This document shows positions 24,201 to 36,500 of a DNA stretch of 64,000 nt, in pieces; within the stretch, counting starts at the first letter, position 1; every line of letters begins with the position of its first letter. This stretch comes from Diphasiastrum complanatum (taxonomy: Eukaryota; Streptophyta; Lycopodiopsida; Lycopodiales; Lycopodiaceae): assembly GCA_029204225.1 (NCBI GenBank), contig CM055092.1, positions 26,310,122 through 26,374,121 on the forward strand, written 5' to 3'. A program made the position numbers and the translations under genes. The notes beneath the pieces were generated by a model. It made no database searches, was not told the DNA's origin, and worked only from the letters and a program-made list of their open reading frames with translations.

Positions 24201-27200
24201 TCATCTTGTTCAGACTGTATGTTTCCCCAGTGACTCGGCAGCTTCCGAGATCAAAGTGTATCATGAAGATCATGAACACTGTTGCCAGCTGACCTCTGCA
24301 ATGCTAGCAAGACCCTTTAGCTTTGGGCCGCATGACCTAGTACGTATGCATGGGAAAGTTGGTAACCAGTCAGTAAGAGTCATGGTTGATGATGGGGCAA
24401 CCCATAATTTCATCAACCACACCCTGGTTAAAAAGCTTAAACTACCAGAAGTACCTAGTCAGCATAGGTACATAGTTTCATTAGCTAAGGGTGAAGATAA
24501 AAAAATATGGGAAACTATGGTAAGTAAGTTAAATCTTGGTATTCAGGGGTACCAAGATGAAATAAACTTTTAGATAATGCACCTGGATCGAACAGACATT
24601 GTTCTCGGGAGAGATTGGCTCGACAGTTTAGGACCTTCCCTCCACAGAAACTATCAGGAGAACACCCTCAGCTTTCAGTATAAAGGCCGAGAGATCCAGT
24701 TGCATGGGGAGCATGATGTTCCCAACAGCCCTATGGACTGCAGTTCAGAGCTCTGTCAGCTAATCGGAGACAAAGACCATCAGGTATTCTTATGTGACTT
24801 TCAGTTTATTCCTGAAGTTTCTATTTCCAGTTCTATTCAGCAGAAAATTAGTAAATTAGAAACTTTATTGTCTAAATTTAAAGACGTTTTTTCTGAAGAT
24901 TTACCACATGGTTTACCACCTAGCAGAGAGGTAGATCATGTAATAAACCTAGTACCAGGTACAGCACCTGTTTCTAAACCTCCGTATCGGGTCAGCCGAA
25001 CAAAGGATGAAGAAATAACTAGGCAGTTAACAGACTATCTTGGGAAAGGCCAAATTCAGACCAGTAGTTCACCATGGGCCTCACCAGTCCTATTGGTGAA
25101 AAAGAAAGAGGGGTCTATGCGTCTTTGCGTAGATTACAGAGCCCTCAATAAAGTCACAATTAAGAATAAATACCCTATGCCTCGGGCAGACGAGTTGTTT
25201 GATCAACTCGACGGGGCTAAGTTTTTCAGTAAAATAGACCTCAGATCGGGATATCATCAAGGCCGTATAAAATTGGAAGATGTCTCGAAAATAGCTTTTA
25301 GGACTCGTCACGGTCATTATGAGTTTAAGGTGATGCCATTTGGGCTCACAAATGCTCCAGCTACCTTTATGACCTTGATGAACAGTGTCCTCAGACCATA
25401 CTTGGGTAAGTTTGTAGTCATATTTTTAGATGACATCCTCGTCTACAGCAAAACGAGGAAGGAGCATCTAAAACATCTCAGAAAGGTGTCTCGACTCCTC
25501 AGAAAGCATAAGCTTTATGCTAAACAATCCAAGTGTGAATTCTTCATTGAAGAAGTAGCATATTTGGGTCACATTATCTCATCAGATGGGATTAAGATGG
25601 GCCTGAATAAGGTTAAAGCCATACTCAGTTGGCTGAGATCTCAGAATATTTTAGAACTTCAGATCTTTCTTGGTTTGGTGGGATATTACAGACGATTTGT
25701 CAAGGAATATGCTCAGATAGCAGTTCCCGTGACAAATCTTCTTAAGGGGAAGGGAAAGGAGTTCATTTGGGAGTCCGCACAGTAGGAGAGCTTTGATGCT
25801 CTCAAAACAGCCTTAGCTACAGCACCAGTTTTAAAAGTCGTCGACCCCAATCAGCCATTTGTGGTCGAAACAGATGCTAGCGACTTTGCAGTAGGTGCTG
25901 TGCTAACTCAGGGTGGACGATCAGTTGCGTTCAAGAGTAAAAAACTCGAGCCAGCTCAGACTAGATACAGTGCCTATGAAAAGGAACTCTTTTCTATAGT
26001 ACATGCCCTTAAGACTTGGAGGCATTATTTGTATGGTGCCAACTTTGAGGTCCTGATAGACCATGAGAGATACCTTTGCAATCAACCTGAGCTTAGAGGT
26101 CGGAAAGCTCGTTGGGCAGAGTTGATGCAAGAGTTTGACATGTCTATCAGATATAGACGTGGAAAATTCAATACAGTAGTAGATGCCCTTAGCAGAATGC
26201 CTATGATAAACGAACTGAGTTTTACTCAGATTCGTAATGAGTTACTCGAGTTCTTGAGAGGGAAATGCCAGCATGATGCATTCTTCTCTACTATCTGGAA
26301 CTCAGTCCAAAGCAGACAATTACAGACTCCAGAACCAGTTCTCGGGGCTGGTGCCAGTTCATCCAAGAATACGGCAGCTTCCGTTGAGGATGATGATGAG
26401 TCCGAGTATACGTCGTCAGATGACGTTGAGGATTCTGAGCCTGTATTACCCAAGCAAACCCCAGTGGTTGAGGGTCAGTTGACTCAAGGATTCAAATGGA
26501 AACAATATTCCATTCAGGATGAGTACTTGCTCTATAGAGATAGAGTATGTGTCCCCAATTCAGAGGATTATAGGCAGCAGGTCCTATATGAATGTCATGA
26601 CAATCCTAGCGCGGGACACCCAGGCATATAGAAGACCTATGAGCTTCTTCGTAGGCAATTTTTCTGGCCCAGTATGAAAAAGGATGTCCATTAGTATGTA
26701 ACCAGTTGCCAGAAATGTCAAGTAAATAAAGCAGAGCGTTTAAAGGCAGGAGGGTTGTTGCATCCCTTAGAAATACCAGCTGGTAAATGGGAGAGTATCT
26801 CCATGGATTTTATAGTAGGCCTGCCTAAAACCCAAAAGGGTAATGACGCTATATGGGTCACAGTTGACCGTCTGACCAAAATGGCTCATTTTATTCCGAC
26901 CAAAACAACCGTTAGAGCTCCAGAGTTAGCGAGGTTGTTTGTAGACGGGCTATTTAAATTGTACGGTCTACCTTCCGGCATAGTCAGCGACCGGGACAGT
27001 AAGTTTACTGGAAATTTTTGGAGGGCAGTATTCCATCATCTCCATACTAAACTTAATATGAGTACCACCGACCATCCACAGACGGACGGTCAAACAGAAA
27101 GGGTAAATCAAGTGCTGGAGGATATGCTTCGTGCATACGTCAGCAAGAAGCAGACTAATTGGGAGGAGTATCTCTCGATATTAGAGTTTGCTTACCAAAC

Positions 27201-30200
27201 ATTCAGCTACGGGATACAGCCCATTTATGCTGATGTACGGTTTTCAGCCACGCTCACCCATAGCTGTAGGGTTTAAACAAGAAAAAGTTGAAGCAGCCAG
27301 AAACTTTTTAGAGGACCTAAACCAAATGATAGAACATGCTAAGCGTAGCATTAGACAGTCCCAGGATCGAGCCAGGCATTATGCAGATCCACACAGACGG
27401 GATGTGCAGTTCTCCACTGGTGAAAAAGTCTACTTAAGAGTCCTAGTTGACTCTAAAACCCTCAAATCAGGAGTGTGTGCTAAGTTGTCTCCAAGGTATT
27501 GTGGTCCCTTTACCATCAGTAGGAGACTAGGCGAGGTCACCTATGAACTAGAACTCCCACACAGCAGTAAGGTTTTTCCAGTCTTTCATGTAAGTCAGTT
27601 ACGAAAAGCCTTAACCAGATCAGACAATCTGGTAGGGGACAGTGTTCTAGTTCTCCCATTGGATCCTCAACAACCTCCACATGAACCAGAGGAGATTCTT
27701 GATAGTAGAGAGACGCAGACTCGTCATACTCTATACCGAGAATATCTGGTTAAGTGGAATGATCAGCCTGTTGAGAATGCCACTTGGGAAAGAGGCAGCG
27801 TCCTTCGCAAGATTTTTCTAGACTTTGTCTTAGAGGACCAAGACGGTTCTTAAGGGGGAGGGAGTGTTACGAGCTCGTAACCAGTGCCGAACCCTAGAGA
27901 ACACAGATAGGTCAGATACCACAGTCAGGGTCGTGTCCAGTGTACATGACCAACAGAGCAAGACAGTGTGAGTAGTGTGCCCCAGCACGGTCCATAGCCA
28001 TGGCGGGCCTAACACAGCCTAGGGACCCTGTCAGCAGGATAGGGCTCCCAGTTGGGTCCCGACGTGCAGTCGACCACGTCAGTGCCACGTGGCCGACACT
28101 TGGCAGTAGCATGCTACCAGTCCTCACACTGGGCTAGGAGGGGCTTTCTCTATATCAGGGAGTAGGCAAGGTTGGGTGGATCAGTTAGTGTTTGCCCTAC
28201 TGTGGTGTTAGGATCTATTACAAAATCACACTTCCTCATGGAGACATTCGGTGTCACTATCATGGATCTCCCATTGGGTACACACCAGTACATTAGACGA
28301 TTTTTATACAGAGCATATCTTGACCGTACTTGGCGACGCCAATTGGGGGTTGATCCTGATTACTACCGGATTCACTTTCTAGGATGCCGCTGGACTCCCA
28401 GTTTTACCTCGATATCTGTCTTCAGGACTATCACACAGTCTCTGCTTCACCTTGGGATAGTTTAGAGTCTCCTCGCACCAGTTGGCTATTGAGACTAGCA
28501 GATTCCAGGGTACACCACGAGAGGAGAGATTGTGCCAGCTATGTTCTTTACATGAGGTAGAGTCCGAGGAGCACTTCATCTTCAGATGCCCCATATACTA
28601 TGCGATCAGAGGGAGATACCACTGCCTGTTCCGGGACATGCCTACCACACTCAGATCACTTATTGCATATGAGGATCCTCGCTGTGTTGTGCTCATGATA
28701 CGTGAGATGGTCTTGCTGCGACAGGATAAGTACCAGTCAGTTCACCAGCCACGTTCTAGCTCTTAGGCTCAGATTACATCATTCTTCTCCAGGAGACGAC
28801 CACACCGAGATCCCGAGTCAAATGATGATGACGATGATACACCACCTCACAGATATCAGAGACAGTGTGTCACTCACAGTCATGTGGCATGCCGCACTAC
28901 CCGCCCTGTTATGAGAGCACACCGTTCTCATCCTCCTAGACAACGACGGCGACGACGACGATCCATACAACGTCATGCTACAACTCTTATCACATCCTTT
29001 TTCAGCAGTAGTACTAGATGATATGTTTCTACTTTGAGTAGCTATTTTTGCTTCCGCTTATGGACAGTCTGTAGTTTATAGTTATTTCATCTTTTATGCA
29101 TAGTTTTCTCTCTTGGAGACGTTTATATATGCTTCCAGGGTTACCACATACTTGATATGTACACTTACTGGTCTTATATGGCTTTTGGCATGGAAAAGAT
29201 GTTAATAAAGCTTTCGTTCTTTCTTTCTCTCTCTCTCGCTGCCGATGCCCAGGATAACTGAGATACAACATCAATCTTGCATAGGCCCAATCAACACCAT
29301 CAATCTTGCATAGGCCCAATCAACACCATCAAAAGTTTTCGTGCATAGTAACCAAACATTTTGCATGTTTTGAGGTGCTTGTGTGGTGTGCATCCTTGAT
29401 TCCATAGCTTGAGGAAAACAATTGCAACAAAACTATTGCTCACAATCTTCGGTAGTGGATGTGGTTTAGGGTTTCAGCAGCGTAGATTGTTTTCAGGTCA
29501 ATTCCAAATGTTTTTAGGTCTCAACCAACGAAGTGTCCCTAAAGCCCTGTTTAACGTCGAACTTTGGACGGACGTTTGACCGTCGATCCGTTCCTCATGA
29601 TGTCTGTTCCCACAGGTTCCTATCGAGGTTGTCCATTGACCGAGACAGACGGCACCTGAAACGGATCCCGTTTGGAGAAACTGGGCCGTCGGACGGAAAG
29701 CTGCAAAACTAGTACATTTCGCGTGACCTAATTGCGTTTCTCTCCCATCGAAGGGCCATTTTGACCAAACGATATCCGAATCGAGCAAAGGCTGGATCCG
29801 TTAGGTCCGTATCGGGTTCACGAACATGTGGACTGTATTCCTGGACCATTTTGGTCAATTTCAAATGTTTTCAGGTCCCGACCGACGAAGTGTCCTTGAA
29901 GCCCTATTCAATGTCAAACGTTGGACAAACGTTTTGGGCTGACCGTCGGTCCTGTTTGTCCACTGGTCGAAATAGACGACACATGATATGGATCCCGTTT
30001 GGGAGAAACTGGGCCGTCGGACGGAAAGCTGCAAAACTAGTACATTTCGCGTGACCTAATTGCGTTTCTCTCCCATCGAAGGGCCATTTTGACCAAACGA
30101 TATCCGAATCGAGCAAAGGCTGGATCCGTTAGGTCCGTATCGGGTTCACGAACATGTGGACTGTATTCCTGGACCATTTTGGTCAATTTCAAATGTTTTC

Positions 30201-33200
30201 AGGTCCCGACCGACGAAGTGTCCTTGAAGCCCTATTCAATGTCGAACGTTGGACAAACGTTTTGGGCTGACCGCCGGTCCTGTTTGTCCACTGGTCGAAA
30301 TAGACGACACATGATATGGATCCCGTTTGGGAGAAACTGGGCCGTCGGACGGAAAGCTGCAAAACTAGTCCATTTCGTGTGACCTAATTGCGTTTCTCTC
30401 CCATCGAAGGGCCATTTTGACCAAACGATACCTAAATCGAGGAAGGCTGGATCCATTAGGTTCGTATCGGGTTCACGAACCTGTGGACTATATTCCTGGA
30501 CCATTTTGGTCCATTCCAAATGTTTTCAGGTCCCAACCGACGAAGTGTCCCTGAAGCCCTGTTTAACGTTGAACTTTGGACGGACGTCTGGGCTGACCGT
30601 CGGTCTGTTTCTCGTCCTGTCTGTTCCCACAGGTTCCTATCGAGGTTGTCCACTGGCCGAAACAGACGGCACCTGAAACGGATCCCGTTTCGAGAAACTG
30701 GGCCGTCGGACGGAAAGCTGCAAAACTAGTCCATTTCGCGTGACCTACTTGCGTTTCTCTCCCCTCGAAGGGCCATTTTGACCAAACGATACCCGAATCG
30801 AGCAAGGTTGGATCCGTTAGGTCCGTATCGGGTTCATGAACTTGTGGACTGTATTCCTGGACCATTTTGATCAATTTCAAATGTTTTCAGGTCTCGACCG
30901 ACGAAGTGTCCTTGAAGCCCTGTTTAACGTCAAACTTTGGACGGACGTTCCGGGCTGACCGTCGGTCCGTTCCTCGTCCTATCTGTTCCCACAGGTTCCT
31001 ATCGAGGTTGTCCACTGGCCGAAATAGACGACACCTGAAACACATGCCGTTTGGATAAACCGGGCCGTCAGACGGAAAGCTGCAAAACTAGTCCATTTCG
31101 CGTGACCTAATTGCGTTTCTCTTCCATCGAAGGGCTATTTTGACCAAACGATACCCGAATCGAGCAAGGCTGGATCCGTTAGGTCCGTATCGGGTTCACA
31201 AACATGTGGATTGTATTCTTGGACCATTTTCCAGCTAATGTTCCAAACGAACCCAATATACACAGTTTAAATGTATGCAACACAAGTGCTACTTTGAATT
31301 TTGAATCTGCAAATTGTATCGTGCAATGCGTATCACACAATGAGGAAATACACTCTCGATTTTGCTGTTTTTTTGTTCTATTGTTGCTGTCTTTTTGTGT
31401 ACTGCTGCTTGCTATTCCTCATGTGAGTTCTCCTTTTTCTTCTTTACCTTGTCAGTAGTAGTGTTGAGGCATTGTTGTTGTTATGGTTATGGCTGTGGAT
31501 AGGCAAGAAAGCTTTTAATTCAGTGGCTGTAGTGAACCCTTCCACAATGCAACTATAGTAAAGATTATGCTAGGGTTTAGGGTTGATGCCATTCTGTGAT
31601 AGGCAATCTATGGATACTTTTAGGGTAGGTAGAGAAGTGGATCAGTGTTATGCATGCATGCCCGTTCGAGACTTCGGCTGAACGTTGACTAGTTCCCCTC
31701 ACACACGCAGGCAGAACAATCCTGATTTAATTGGCAACCACTTAAGTGAGTTGTGGCCTTATAGAGACAATGCGGAAACTGTTTAGATGAATGGAACTGG
31801 CGGATTAGAAAACATACCTGTGATAGGACGCGGAATGTGAGCCTCTGCAGCGCCGAAGCTCTCCCACCATGATACGGGCTGCAGCCTATTTGCTCGCATG
31901 CGAGCAAGGTCCTCGCCAAACAATCCCAGGGCGTGCCTGAAATTGAGCAACGGTGTGCGTGAGTTCAATTTAGCAAGCAAAGGGAAGTTGAAAAGCATGC
32001 AAAGGTGGGCGGGGGTAGCGCAAGAGTGTACCTGAACCTCAGCCTCTGACCCTCGAGCTCGCTGCGGTAAACAGGGTCGCTGTAGAGGAGGCGGATGTAT
32101 GTGAACCAGTCCGCACGCAGCTCCCCATGCCGATTGCTATGCCACAACGGATGAAGTATGTGGGCTACATTGTGAATCGGCCGATGAAACTTCTGCCATC
32201 GCTGAGCCTCAGAACAGAATACATGGGGTGCATGACATCCATGAGCTGCTGCATATCAAACCAGAAGGGCTCCATGAAGAGGATGTCGTGGAATGCCGAG
32301 CCCGCTGGGGTCTGGGACAGGTCCATGGCCGTGAACTTTGCCGAAGTGGCCATGCACCGCAAGCATGATGAACTGGTAGGCGAAGCGGGTCGGAGCAGGC
32401 TTCTTCAAATCCAGCCTGCATTGCAAAACGAAATAAGACCCACACACCAAAACGCATTCGCAACCCTAAGCCCTAAACCCTAGAAATATTGGCGTGTGCA
32501 ATGGAACTATAAATGAGCTTAAAAATAAGTAGCTTCTTACCTGCTGAATGTGTGGAAATGAGCAGTGGTGCGGCGTTTGCGTGTGATGAAGTCCACAATC
32601 GCAAGTGCCCTCTTAAGAAGCTCACTGACCCAAGGCAGACGTTCGATGGAATGCAGGAGGAGGTCCAGTGAGTGTGCGGCACATGGAGTCCACACAATGG
32701 AGGGGTACTCTTCCATAAGAAGATCCCCCATACCTCGGCAGTTGGACGCATTGTCCTTCACAACCTATCGCCAACAGTTGATTTAATTAATGTACAACTT
32801 GAAAACACATTGCAATCAATTGAAAACATCCTTAACCTTTGTTAACACATTGCGCAGTAAATGATCAAGCAACCAAGAACTAGTACCTGGACAACGCGTT
32901 GTGGCCCGACCTCCTGTATCGCCTGGCGGATGATGTCGTAGATGTACTCCGCCGTGTGCACTCTCCTTGCCTCAGAGGCGTCGACGCTGCAGAGGAACAT
33001 GGAACCGTAGTAGCTGGAAACAATGATGTTGATGAGTGGACGTTTACGACGATCAGTCCACCCATCAGCCATGATGGAACAGCCGTAACTATCCCAGGCC
33101 TCGTGCAATGCGGCTAGTCTCTCTCTGACCTCGGTAACCCGCCCCTGGAGCAAAGGGCCGCGAAGCGTGGGGGCGGTGGCGGGGGTGGCAGTGGGTGCAC

Positions 33201-33464
33201 TTGTGGAAGGGGTCTCCGCGGCATCTGTGGATGGCTCGTCGGCCTCAACACCTGATTCAGCATATGTCTCGAGAATGCGAGTCCTCTCTGCAGGGGGGAT
33301 GAGTGTACAAAGGCCGATCCCATAGTGTCCACCTGTGGGTTGGACTCGCAACCCCCCCAAATGTGCTCGAACCCGAGAGGCGTTCCTAGTGAACTCCTTC
33401 CGACAAAAAGAGCAACGCCACTTTTTGTCATGCAACGCCTTGTCTCAAATGGGAGAAGCGGCCA

Positions 33465-33521
<57 letters not shown>

Positions 33522-36500
33522 AGCACACACAAATCTAATATCTCTCTCTCTCTCTCTCTCCTCCATCTGCTTACCGCCTCCTATGGCACCTAAGAAAAAG
33601 GAGGGTGTTCTTACACCCCCCTCCCTGTTGGACACCCCCCCATCACCGGTAGTGATGGAGGAGCCGTCTTCGGTGACAGAAACTATCAACATGGCTGCCA
33701 TTGACTACACTCCTTCCAAACCTACCGAAAGTCTTTTTGCTTATGATCTTAGTTTTATCCGGCAAGAAATTCTTGGACTTAAGAAACAACTACACCTCTC
33801 TGAAGCTGAAAATAGCAAGTTAGCTAAGGATCTTTTTGGTGTCACGGAACGTGTGGAGCAGCTTGAGCAAGAAAATATATATCTTAAGCAACGAATTGCA
33901 GAAAAAAGTGCCTTGGAGGAGACTTCCAACAAGATCAATAGCTTGGAGAAACAAGTCGAGGAGACGAAAACGTGGGCAGCACTCTTCAAACCGGGTGATA
34001 TGGGCAGCAAACTCTCATCACTCGCAAAACAGGTTGAAGAAACGACATCGATCCTTAAGCAAGGTAATCACTCTCAGATTTCATCTTTTCCGAAGGAAAA
34101 CGATTTGGAGACAGTTTTGGGTGAACAAGCCAGAAGGGCCAAAAAAGCCTTTAACATTAGAGTAAGAGGCATTGCCAATGGTGGAAAACCGTTGGAAGAA
34201 GCTACGGATTTGCTCATTTCCAAGTTATCTCATGTGGCTGACGGTTTTGATACTGCTTGGCGCAGTAAATTTGATGACAATGTTTTGTTTATCAAGTTCC
34301 GCTCGCTTTCACAACGCAATGCTGCCCTTCGGCTTAGGGCAAAGCTTAAAGGTACTTTCATTTATATGGATGATGACTTAACAAATACTCAATGGTTGGC
34401 AAGAAAAAAGATTATCCTTGAAGCGAAAGAGAAAGGGCAAAGGGTTGTTTTTATTGACGGGAAACCGAGATTTTTCGACCTTCCACAATAGGAACTAGGG
34501 GCCCCCGGATATAGAAGCTACCCGAGATCCCCTACCAATTTGAGACTTGGCTTCTGGAATTGTAATGGTTTTTTATCTTCGTCATCAGCCGGAGACTTTG
34601 CTGATTTTATTAGAAAATGCGACATTTTGTTGTTGGCTGAAACTCATGAGTCCTTATATCATCCTCTTCCAAATATACAGGAGTACTCTTGGCATTCTGC
34701 TTTTCGTCCATTTGTTAGGGGAAAAACTTGTCGAGGATCTGGAGGAGTAGCTTGTTTATACAGAGACACCACAGTTCAGATGGTTAAACAAGATCCATAC
34801 GCTCGCTATATTTGGTTACACATTATTGGCTCACTATTGGGATTACCTCAGGACATCTATATAGCTATATGCTATTTTGCTCCACAGACCTCAGTGTTTG
34901 CTGAGTTTGGCGGGGACCCTTTTCAGGCTCTCTCAGATGATATTGCTATCTTTTCTCAGCAGGGTTCCATTTTACTAGCAGGTAATTTCAACGCCCGCAC
35001 AAGCTCTAGACAAACCGAATTTCATGCAGCTACGGATCTTCTCAGGCTTTACCCTTTGGATAAGGGGCTAGACCGGGTATCACAGGATGCAGACACTCCA
35101 GCTACATCTTTCGGGGAGCAATTGATCACTCTAGCAGAGACACACGCTCTTGCCATTTTGAATGGCCTCACACAGTGGCCTTCCTCATCAGCATATACAT
35201 GCTATCCTCATAGTGGAGGACATAGTGTGGTCGACTACTTCATTGGATCACCTGCTTTGATCTCTCACATTTCTGATTTCTCCATCACACCCCCTACCAT
35301 TTCCGATCACTCACTCTTACACATCTCACTTGGTCACATAACCTCTTCTTTGTAAATTTCTTGCTCTCTTCCCACTCATAAACGTATTCCTTTCACCCAA
35401 TCTGGATTCACTAATTACACCACAATCTTATCCCAACTACTCGCTAACTTCCCGTTCATGGCACCAATTGACCAGCAAGCCACTTTTCTCTCTACATCCC
35501 TCTTAGATGCTGCTTCCTCATCCTTCCCCACCAAAACGACATCATCTCACAGAAGTGTTCACAACAGATGGTATGATGCAGAATGCCGCTCTCTTCACAA
35601 TCATGTGACATATGCCAGGTCACACTCCCCTGCCACACTCAAACAATGCCAGAAAGAATATCATAGAACCACCAGAACAAAGAAGATCAAGTACCTACAA
35701 TCACTCTGCCAAAAAATGATCAACTCTTTAGATTCACCCTCCTCCTCTTTTTTCTGGAAACATTTCACCAGACACTCTTCAACATTGGCCCCCATAGCCA
35801 TCGAATCCTGGATCGAGTATGCCACGGAGTTATATACCACGGACTCTCCTCCTACCTCACTCTCACCGAGACCTGACCACTGCTCACTTTTCACCCCTGA
35901 CATGGTTGAAAACGCCATTAAACATGCCAAACTAAATAAAGCCACTGACTATGACTCCTTAAGTGTAGACTTCCTAAAGCCCGTAGCACATCTCATCTCC
36001 CCTTACATTGCTCATGTTTTTAACACAGCTGTTACTTCTGGTTTTCCTACGGCTTGGTGTACTAATATCCTTCACCCCATCCTCAAGGCAGGTGATCCCA
36101 TGAATGTAGGAAACTACCGCACCATTATGATTGGCCACACTCTAGCTAAGATATATGGCTCTATACTACAGACAGTCACTGGATCTTTTGCTGAAACTGA
36201 GGGTTTACACGCTATGGGTCAAGCTGGTTTCAGACCGGGATATTCTACTTCAGACCAGATCTTCATTTTGAGATGCATTATTGAGGAGGCTCGACATCGG
36301 AAACAGAGAATTTACTGTTGCTTTGTGGATTTTCGCAAAGCTTTTGACTCTGTTCCACGACATCTTCTTTTCCAGAGACTGTCTTCACTTGGCTTTTCAG
36401 AGGATACTATTGCTGCGATCATTACTTTATATGAGCGAGTCTTGGCACGTTTCAGAGATGGTAGTGGCTGGTCCTCACAGATACATTCTACCATTGGGGT

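Larger units (their letters stand above)
22140..28222 (+). mobile_element. Ty3/gypsy chromovirus-type retrotransposon nested in LINE-A
   Basis: The full LTR-to-LTR layout is present: 5' LTR, tRNA-Met primer site, leader (22419-23176), gag, protease, RT, RNase H, integrase, chromodomain, polypurine tract, 3' LTR. Host LINE-A sequence continues on both sides. Flanking ATCAC occurs at 22135-22139 and at 28225-28229, two bases past the 3' LTR, so a 5-bp target duplication with an AA insertion is likely. The long leader has no coding sign. The element is inactive through multiple stops and two frameshifts. Confidence 0.95.

Noticed and set aside
29761-30382. Repeated 97-codon frames in the satellite
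   Set aside because: They repeat only because the monomers are near-identical; the long monomers do not keep the frame.
29499-31230. CRISPR-like regular repeats
   Set aside because: Monomers are 327-361 bp with no short spacer structure and the DNA is eukaryotic; it is a satellite array.
33325-33582. N-terminal extension of LINE-B ORF1
   Set aside because: The extension reads through the hAT gene antisense and CT/CA repeats; the ATG at 33583 fits the LINE start.
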